Shown here: positions 1 to 4,604 of the stretch, piece after piece | Layout: every line of letters begins with the position of its first letter | Position numbering within the stretch: the first letter of the stretch is position 1 | Source of the DNA: Pseudomonadota bacterium | GTDB lineage: Bacteria; Myxococcota; Myxococcia; Myxococcales; Anaeromyxobacteraceae | Assembly (NCBI GenBank): GCA_023428085.1 | Contig: JAEYZK010000353.1 | Location: forward strand, 1-7,715 | DNA length: 7,715 bases | Direction: 5' to 3' | Made by a program: the position numbers and the translations under genes | Notes under the pieces: model-generated | The model's input: the letters and a program-made list of their open reading frames with translations, nothing else | Databases searched by the model: none | What the model was told of the DNA's origin: nothing

Positions 1-663
1 CCGCAGGAGCGCGGGCAGGCGCGCGCTCGCCTGGTTCGCGTGGCGCACCGCCTCGGCCGCGTGGCGCAGGGCGGCGTCGACGTCGTCCGAGCGTCCGGCC
101 AGCGCGCCCGCGAGGCGGCGGAGGTCCAGGACCGTGCCGCGCACGGCGACCCGCGTGTCCGCGTCGAGCAGCGCGTTCGCGCTCCGCGCCGCCTGCCCGA
201 GATCGTCGACGAGCGCCGCCACCCGATCCTCCAGCCGCCGCATCGTCGAGGGCTCCGCCCGGATGATCGGGTACGGCTCTCCGGGCGGCGGCGCGAGCGG
301 CGGCGCGCCGTGGCCGCCGGACAGCTCGACGTTCGCCATCCCCGTGAGGCCCTGGGTCGTCAGGACGGCCACCGTGCCGCGGGTGATGGGCGTCCCGCGC
401 GCGACCTCGAGCAGGACGCGCACGCGGTCGGGGTCGGCCGGATCCAGCGCCAGCTCCCGCACCGTCCCCACCGGGACCCCGCGGAACTTGACCTGCGCCC
501 CGCGGCTCAGGCCGGACACCGACTCCTCGAACGCGACGACGTACCGGTCGCGGCGCCCGAGCGGGCCCCCGCCGGCGGCGAGCCACAGCGCCACGGCGAC
601 CGCCACCGCGCCGAGGCCGAGCACGAAGACGCCCACGAACACGTAGTTGGGCCGCGCCCTCAT
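1..663 (-). CDS. mlaD: MlaD/MCE-domain lipid transport substrate-binding protein (3' end outside window)
   Basis: This is the periplasmic, membrane-anchored lipid-binding subunit of an Mla/Ttg2-type ABC transporter; MlaD-family proteins form hexameric rings that carry phospholipid between the inner membrane complex and a periplasmic carrier. The 221 visible residues begin MRARPNYVFVGVFVLG and have one N-terminal transmembrane anchor (about 8-30). A single MCE domain follows (about 40-116), with the typical VSGLSRGAQVKFRGVPVGTV and a later QGLTG..NVELSGG. After a proline-rich hinge (120-132) a helical, Ala/Leu-rich tail runs from about 139 to the window edge. E. coli MlaD totals about 183 residues, so this protein is longer. 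The start overlaps the ATPase stop as ATGA, with a weak AGGCGG ribosome site 6 nt upstream. The frame is open to base 1, so the C-terminus is missing here. The family call is firm; the mla symbol is by homology of the operon. Confidence 0.9.
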   Translation of the reverse strand, partial: MRARPNYVFVGVFVLGLGAVAVAVALWLAAGGGPLGRRDRYVVAFEESVSGLSRGAQVKFRGVPVGTVRELALDPADPDRVRVLLEVARGTPITRGTVAVLTTQGLTGMANVELSGGHGAPPLAPPPGEPYPIIRAEPSTMRRLEDRVAALVDDLGQAARSANALLDADTRVAVRGTVLDLRRLAGALAGRSDDVDAALRHAAEAVRHANQASARLPALLR

Positions 664-1445
664 GCGTGCCCGCCTGCCGCGCCGCGGCGCGCGCCGGAGA
701 AGTACGACCGGACCTCGGGCTCCTCCGACCTCGAGACCTCCTCCATCGTCCCGCTCGCCAGCACGCGCCCGCGGCCGAGGAAGGCGACCCGGTCCGCCGC
801 GTTCCAGAGCAGCCCGAGGTCTCGCGTGACGACGAGGACGGTGAGCCCGAGCTGCTGGTTCAGGTGACGGATCAGGTCCTCGAAGGACCGCGCGCTCTCC
901 GGGTCCAGCCCGGCGCTCGGCTCGTCGAGGAAGAGCAGCTCCGGGTCGAGCGCGATCGCGCGCGCGAGCGCCGCGCGCCTGCGCATGCCGCCGGAGAGCT
1001 GCGACGGGTACTTCGCGCCCGCGCCGTCCGGGAGCCCCACCAGCGCGAGCTTCATGGCCGCGAGGCTGGCGCGGAGCCTCCAGCCGAGGCGGGTGTGCTC
1101 GCGCAGCGGGAACTCCACGTTCTCGGCGACGGTCAGGGAGCTGAAGAGCGCCGCGCGCTCGAACACCACGCCGCAGCGCCGCCGCAGCGCGACGGCGGCC
1201 GCACCGCCCAGGCCCGTCACCTCCTGGCCGAGGACCTCGAGCGAGCCGGCGTCCGGCTGCTGCAGCCCCAGCGCCTGGCGCAGCAGCAGGGTCTTCCCGC
1301 AGCCGCTCGGCCCGGCGAGCGCGAAGACCTCGTGGCGCCGCACCTCCAGCGTGAGGCCGTCCTGGACCGCCGCGTCCGCGAGGGCGGTGTGGAGCGCGCG
1401 GGCCGCGATCGCGATGTCGGGAGCGGTCCGGGGGGGCGCGGCCAT
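660..1445 (-). CDS. mlaF: MlaF-type ABC transporter ATPase with altered Q-loop and H-loop
   Basis: This is the cytoplasmic ATP-hydrolysing subunit of the lipid transporter, 261 residues, close to the roughly 270 of E. coli MlaF. Walker A is GPSGCGKT (45-52), the signature LSGGM (150-154), Walker B LLFLDEP with catalytic Glu175, and the D-loop SAGLD (177-181). The segments FPLREHT (112-118) and MRRRAALARAIALDPEL are characteristic of MlaF. Two catalytic switches are atypical: the Q-loop position reads VFE (Glu96; E. coli MlaF has Gln), and the H-loop reads VVTRD (Arg208; normally His). I checked both codons in the DNA (GAG at 1158-1160 and CGA at 822-824, read on the minus strand). The gene lies 2 nt after the permease stop and overlaps mlaD by 4 nt, so the three are surely one transcript. 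Only a weak GGGAT precedes the ATG, which suggests translational coupling. The family is certain; the catalytic rate is not predictable. Confidence 0.93.
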   Translation of the reverse strand: MAAPPRTAPDIAIAARALHTALADAAVQDGLTLEVRRHEVFALAGPSGCGKTLLLRQALGLQQPDAGSLEVLGQEVTGLGGAAAVALRRRCGVVFERAALFSSLTVAENVEFPLREHTRLGWRLRASLAAMKLALVGLPDGAGAKYPSQLSGGMRRRAALARAIALDPELLFLDEPSAGLDPESARSFEDLIRHLNQQLGLTVLVVTRDLGLLWNAADRVAFLGRGRVLASGTMEEVSRSEEPEVRSYFSGARRGAAGGHA

Positions 1446-1447
1446 GA

Positions 1448-2572
1448 TCAGATCCCGAGGGTCCGCGCGAGCACGTTCACGAGGACGTCCGCGACGATGA
1501 CCAGGAACATCGACTGGACGAGGGCGGCGGTGGTCCGCCGCCCGACGCTCTCCGCGTCCTCGGCGACGTGCAGGCCCTGGTAGCAGCCGAGGGTCGCCAC
1601 GATGGCGCCGAACACCGGCGCCTTCGCGAGGCCCAGCAGGTAGTCCTCGGGGTGGAGCGCGCGCGCGACGCGGCCGACGAAGTCGGCGGGATCGATCCCC
1701 AGCTCGAGGCGCGCCACCAGCATGCCCCCGGCGACGCCGAGGACGTCCGCCGCCACGGTGAGGAGCGGCAGCGCCAGGACGAGCGCGGCGATCCGCGGGA
1801 GCACCAGGACCTCGACGGGAGACACGCCGACCCCGCGCAGCGCGTCGATCTCGCCGGTGAGCCTCATCGCCCCGAGCTGCGCCGCGTAGGCCGATCCGGA
1901 GCGCGCCGCGGCGACGATGGCGACGAGGAGCGGAGCCAGGTCGCGCAGCATCGCCAGCCCGACGAGGTCCGCCACGAGGAGGCCCGCGCCCATCGGCCGG
2001 AAGAGCCCCGCCGCCTGGAACGCGATCACGGCGCCGACGGCGGACGAGAGCAGCGCCGTCATCGGGAGCGCCAGGAAGCCGGCGGTCTCGAGCTGCTGCC
2101 AGGTCTGCCGGCGGCGCTCCCGGAGCGGGCCGCGGAGCGCGCGCCCCGCGTCGAGGGCCGTCTCGCCGGCGAAGCGGACGAGGTGGCCGAGCTCGCTCGC
2201 CGTGCTCCAGGCCCTCCGCCCCACCGCCTCCACCAGCCGCGGGCGGCCCGCGCCGGGGAGGGCGCGGATCTCCGCGGTCGGGCCCACGATGCCGAGCAGC
2301 CCCTCGTGCTCCCGTCGCAGGCGCAGCGCCACCGCGCGCCCGTCGCGCTCCAGGGCCCGCGCCGTGCGGCAGAGCAGCCAGGCGCCCGCCGTGTCCATCG
2401 CCTCGACCCCCGTGGCGTCGATGACCACCGCCCCGGCCCCCGCCCAGGAGAGCCGGCGCAGCGGCGCCTCCACCCGCCCGACGCCGTTCACGGTCCAGGA
2501 GCCGCGGCAGTGGAGGGCGTCGCCCTGCACGCGGATGGCGGCGAGGTCGAGGCGTTTCGACGTCGATCGCAT
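1448..2572 (-). CDS. mlaE: STAS-MlaE fusion, lipid ABC transporter permease
   Basis: This is the inner-membrane permease of the Mla-type lipid transporter (374 residues). Residues about 1-105 form a STAS domain, the counterpart of the separate E. coli MlaB: VVIDATGVEAMDTAGAWLL (49-67) contains the conserved D-T-A-G (60-63), which in MlaB contacts the ATPase. Residues about 150-374 are the MlaE permease, with the core LRDLAPLLVAIVAAARSGSA (209-228), AAQLGAMRLTGEIDALRGVG (230-249) and several hydrophobic helices. I chose ATG 2572 because the STAS fold begins there and GGCGGGAG lies just upstream, though its spacing is short (3 nt). The frame stays open to 2782, but those extra 70 residues are Arg/Pro-rich and run into the desaturase gene. 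It is the first gene of the permease-ATPase-MlaD operon. STAS-MlaE fusions are known in other proteobacteria, so the fusion itself is not new. Confidence 0.93.
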   Translation of the reverse strand: MRSTSKRLDLAAIRVQGDALHCRGSWTVNGVGRVEAPLRRLSWAGAGAVVIDATGVEAMDTAGAWLLCRTARALERDGRAVALRLRREHEGLLGIVGPTAEIRALPGAGRPRLVEAVGRRAWSTASELGHLVRFAGETALDAGRALRGPLRERRRQTWQQLETAGFLALPMTALLSSAVGAVIAFQAAGLFRPMGAGLLVADLVGLAMLRDLAPLLVAIVAAARSGSAYAAQLGAMRLTGEIDALRGVGVSPVEVLVLPRIAALVLALPLLTVAADVLGVAGGMLVARLELGIDPADFVGRVARALHPEDYLLGLAKAPVFGAIVATLGCYQGLHVAEDAESVGRRTTAALVQSMFLVIVADVLVNVLARTLGI

Positions 2573-2687
2573 CGGCTCCCGCCGGCGTTGGTCCGCTCCA
2601 CTGCTCGAACGGTAACGACGCAGGCGCGCGGCGGACAGCACGGGCACCCGGGGGAGGCCGCGCCGTGCGTGACGCCGGAGATCCGCG
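2573..2687 (-). promoter_or_regulatory. 115-nt leader between the desaturase and the mla-type operon
   Basis: This is the gap between the desaturase stop and the permease start, both on the minus strand. It would hold any promoter of the transporter operon and any terminator of the desaturase. I see no convincing -35/-10 pair; the least GC-rich patch (minus-strand CGTTACCGTTCGAGCAG, about 2602-2618) is the likeliest promoter area. A weak stem, GCACGG at 2638-2643 with CCGTGC at 2663-2668 and a 19-nt loop, could be a terminator but has no T tract. Co-transcription of the desaturase with the transporter genes is therefore possible. Confidence 0.25.
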
Positions 2688-3812
2688 CTAGCCCGGGAGC
2701 GGAGAGGTCGGCCCGGCCCGCGGGTGGCCCAGCCCGCGCAGGAGGTGGTGGTGGGCCGCCACGGCGCGGCCGAGCGAGGCATGCGCGCGATACGGGATGC
2801 CGTACGCGCGGCAGGTCTCCCCGACCATGCGCGACAGGGCGGGGTAGTGCACGTGGCAGACGTCGGGGAACAGGTGGTGCTCGATCTGGAAGTTGAGGCC
2901 GCCCAGGTACCAGCCGAGGAGGCGGCTCTTCGGCGCGAAGTCGGCGGTGGCGCGCACCTGGTGCTCGGCCCAGCCCGTGGGCAGGTGCCGGTCCACGGTC
3001 CCGGCCGCGTGGAACCGGGCGTCGGGGAGCGCGTGGGCGAGCTGGAAGACGAGGGAGAGCACGAACCCGAGGACCATCGCGCCGAGGACGAACAGCACGG
3101 GGACCCAGACGCTCCGGAACACGAGCAGGGGGACGACGAGGGACCACGACACGAACGCAGCCTTCCCCGCGATCAGCGTCGCCAGCTCCCGACCGCGGGG
3201 CCGGGGGAAGGGCACGGCGCCGATGCGGCCGCCGAGGAGGTTGCGGAAGTCGTCCACGAACCACCACTTGACGAGCAGCAGGCCGTAGAGCGGCCACGCG
3301 TACACGTGCTGGTAGCGCTGGAAGCGCCGGAGCGGCTGGGTGGGCGAGAGCCGCAGGAAGGGGCCCGCGTCGATGTCGGTGTCGAGCCCGTCCACGTTGG
3401 CGAAGGTGTGGTGCTGCACGTTGTGCTTGCGCCGCCACAGGTACGAGCTCGCGCCGATGAAGTCGAGCGCCAGCCCCCAGGCGCGGTTGACCGTGGGTGA
3501 GCGAGAGTACGCGCCGTGGTTGGCGTCGTGCATGATCGAGAAGCCGATCCCGGCCATGGCGAGGGCGAGCGAGAGGGTCAGCGCCACGGCCAGCCAGCCC
3601 GACGAGCCTCCCCACGCGAGGAGCAGCCCGTAGGACGCCGCGAACCACGCCACGATGATCGCCGTCTTGGCGTGCATGGCGAGGCCGCCGGCGCGGGGAC
3701 GGCCGGTGCGGTCGAAGTACGCGGCGGCGCCGGCCTTGAGCGAGGCGTGGAACCCCGTGTCGCGAGGAAACCGGACGCGGGGCGCAGGGGAGGCGGAGGC
3801 TGGGGCGGACAT
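2688..3812 (-). CDS. Membrane fatty-acid desaturase, front-end/acyl-CoA type
   Basis: This is an integral-membrane di-iron desaturase that should introduce a cis double bond into fatty acyl chains (acyl-CoA or acyl-lipid), using O2 and an electron donor. It has 374 residues. All three histidine boxes are present: HDANH (95-99), HNVQHH (130-135) and QIEHH (309-313). Gln in the third box is the hallmark of front-end (delta-5/delta-6-like) desaturases, and EHQV (283-286) is also typical. Hydrophobic segments lie at about 49-67, 73-94, 170-183 and 218-258. No cytochrome b5 domain is fused, so a separate donor is needed. I chose ATG 3812 because AAGAGG (plus-strand 3821-3826) sits 8 nt upstream; an in-frame start at 3869 adds 19 unconserved residues and lacks such a site. 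It lies on the same strand as the Mla-type operon, which suggests a shared role in membrane lipid composition. Regiospecificity cannot be read from sequence. Confidence 0.93.
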   Translation of the reverse strand: MSAPASASPAPRVRFPRDTGFHASLKAGAAAYFDRTGRPRAGGLAMHAKTAIIVAWFAASYGLLLAWGGSSGWLAVALTLSLALAMAGIGFSIMHDANHGAYSRSPTVNRAWGLALDFIGASSYLWRRKHNVQHHTFANVDGLDTDIDAGPFLRLSPTQPLRRFQRYQHVYAWPLYGLLLVKWWFVDDFRNLLGGRIGAVPFPRPRGRELATLIAGKAAFVSWSLVVPLLVFRSVWVPVLFVLGAMVLGFVLSLVFQLAHALPDARFHAAGTVDRHLPTGWAEHQVRATADFAPKSRLLGWYLGGLNFQIEHHLFPDVCHVHYPALSRMVGETCRAYGIPYRAHASLGRAVAAHHHLLRGLGHPRAGPTSPLPG

Positions 3813-3897
3813 GCCTGGAACCTCTTCACGCGATGTCACGGCGGCGTCACCGGGGAGCGCGGTCGCCACGCGGCGGACGGATGCTTACCTTTGGTGA
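3813..3897. promoter_or_regulatory. Divergent intergenic region (desaturase / PGPGW gene)
   Basis: These 85 bp separate two head-to-head genes and must hold the promoters for at least one of them. The motif TCAC occurs three times in direct orientation (starts 3826, 3836, 3847), spaced 10 and 11 bp, close to one helical turn; read on the desaturase strand it is GTGA. The least GC-rich part is 3880-3900, where TTACC-TTT-GGTGA is a nearly palindromic block touching the plus-strand start codon. No clear sigma-70 promoter is visible. Its regulatory role is inferred from position only. Confidence 0.4.
3821..3826 (-). promoter_or_regulatory. Ribosome binding site of the desaturase
   Basis: The minus strand reads AAGAGG, followed by 8 nt and then ATG at 3812. 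This is the best Shine-Dalgarno match near the gene and decides the start in favour of 3812 over the in-frame ATG at 3869. Confidence 0.7.
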
Positions 3898-4245
3898 ATG
3901 CAGCCAGCGATCGCGAAGCGTGCCGCACCAGGCGTCCCGGGGGGCGCACGATCCACGGGCGTGCTCCGCGCCGCCCGCAAGGTGGTCGTGGCCGTCGTCG
4001 GGGTGGCCGTGTTGATCGTCGGCGCCGCGCTCATCGTCCTGCCCGGCCCCGCGTTCCTCGTCATCCCGGCCGGCCTCGCGATCCTCGCGACCGAGTTCCC
4101 GTGGGCGCGGCGGCTGCTCGGGTACGCGAAGGAGCGCGCGGTGAGGCTCTACCACTCCGCGCGGCGTGTCGGTGGGCGGACGGCACGCGGCCACGGAGGC
4201 GCACCGCTCGAGCGGCCGCGCGCGCCTGCCGCGGAGAGGGGCTGA
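3898..4245 (+). CDS. PGPGW-family small transmembrane protein
   Basis: This is a small inner-membrane protein of unknown biochemical role, 115 residues. Its centre, about residues 28-66, is hydrophobic and contains IVLPGPAFLVIPAGLAILA followed by TEFPWARRLL. That arrangement of two short membrane segments around a PGPG turn, then a glycine-rich helix and an EFPWARRLL-like end, matches the PGPGW transmembrane family (TIGR02611-like); here the core motif is PGPAF rather than PGPGW. Both ends are basic, with Arg/Ala/Gly-rich termini. No good ribosome site precedes ATG 3898, so a leaderless transcript or a later start (GTG at 3961, which would keep the whole membrane core) is possible. The following Cys/His protein begins 2 nt after its stop, implying an operon. 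The family call is good; the function is unknown. Confidence 0.8.
   Translation: MQPAIAKRAAPGVPGGARSTGVLRAARKVVVAVVGVAVLIVGAALIVLPGPAFLVIPAGLAILATEFPWARRLLGYAKERAVRLYHSARRVGGRTARGHGGAPLERPRAPAAERG
4233..4241 (+). promoter_or_regulatory. Strong ribosome binding site for the small Cys/His protein
   Basis: GGAGAGGGG lies inside the last codons of the PGPGW gene, with 6 nt to GTG 4248. It is the strongest Shine-Dalgarno match I noticed in the window and is the main reason to accept the 70-codon gene downstream. Its position favours coupled translation of the two genes. Confidence 0.7.
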
Positions 4246-4247
4246 TC

Positions 4248-4460
4248 GTGCGGGTGGTGCACTTCGCGCGCTCGGACGACCGTCCCCACGCCGAGGCGCT
4301 CTGCGGCGCGTGGGGATCGCTGGACTCCGACTGGACCGACGTCGCGCGGGGCGTGACCTGCACCGACTGTCGGACCGTGCTCCGCGACGAGCGCGCCGGT
4401 GCGGCGAACGCCGCCGACCGGCGCAGGTTCGACGAGCGGCGGCACGGGGACGGGTGGTAG
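4248..4460 (+). CDS. Small Cys/His protein, putative zinc-binding, function unknown
   Basis: This is a 70-residue protein starting at GTG 4248 (a second GTG at 4254 is also possible). The arrangement is His5, His14, then ALCGAW with Cys19, then GVTCTDCRTVL with Cys38 and Cys41. A spaced H...C...CxxC set like this is common in small bacterial and phage proteins thought to bind one zinc ion, but metal binding here is inferred. The protein is acidic in the middle and ends in an Arg/Asp/His-rich tail, with no membrane segment or signal peptide. The start is supported by GGAGAGGGG with 6-nt spacing, and by the 2-nt gap to the PGPGW stop. The same frame is open far upstream, but that part lies antisense to the desaturase and looks non-coding. 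Being short in GC-rich DNA, it is less certain than its neighbours. Confidence 0.65.
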   Translation: MRVVHFARSDDRPHAEALCGAWGSLDSDWTDVARGVTCTDCRTVLRDERAGAANAADRRRFDERRHGDGW

Positions 4461-4477
4461 GCGGGGAGGACATGCGA

Positions 4478-4507
4478 GGGGCTGGCCCCCCGGCGCCGAC
4501 CGGCCCC
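4478..4507 (+). terminator. Possible hairpin after the PGPGW/Cys-His pair
   Basis: GGGGCTGG (4478-4485) can pair with CCGGCCCC (4500-4507), using one G-U pair, around a 14-nt loop. It begins 17 nt after the stop of the small gene. No T tract follows, and the region also holds a repeated GGCCCCCCGG (4484-4493 and 4502-4511), so alternative folds exist. The rest of the 144-bp gap (4461-4604) is C-rich and shows no clear promoter or ribosome site. Confidence 0.25.
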
Positions 4508-4604
4508 CCGGGGGCACCCCGCTCATCGGGCCGTGGCCGCCCCTCGGCGCCCCCGCTACTCGATCTCTCCGAGGACCCGCTCGACCCCTCTGCCCGCGCC
4601 CCGC

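Noticed and set aside
2573..2782. N-terminal extension of the permease by 70 codons to 2782.
   Set aside because: The extra part is Arg/Pro/Ser-rich, overlaps the desaturase 3' end in another frame, and the STAS domain begins naturally at ATG 2572.
40..2896. Several long plus-strand frames (40-867, 666-1583, 1568-2896, 1917-2615) opposite the Mla-type operon.
   Set aside because: All are antisense to well-supported genes and encode Arg/Ala/Pro-rich sequence with no domain; they result from GC-rich codon use.
2488..3648. A 386-codon minus-strand frame overlapping the desaturase and permease genes.
   Set aside because: Shifted reading of the desaturase gene; all three histidine boxes are in the other frame and no frameshift is needed to explain them.
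3516..4247. Upstream continuation of the frame that holds the small Cys/His protein.
   Set aside because: It lies antisense to the desaturase and in the wrong frame of the PGPGW gene, with low-complexity product; only the part after the ribosome site at 4233-4241 looks genuine.
4484..4511. Two copies of GGCCCCCCGG, 18 bp apart, considered as a repeat element or binding site.
   Set aside because: Simple C/G-run sequence in a very GC-rich spacer; expected by chance and not distinctive.
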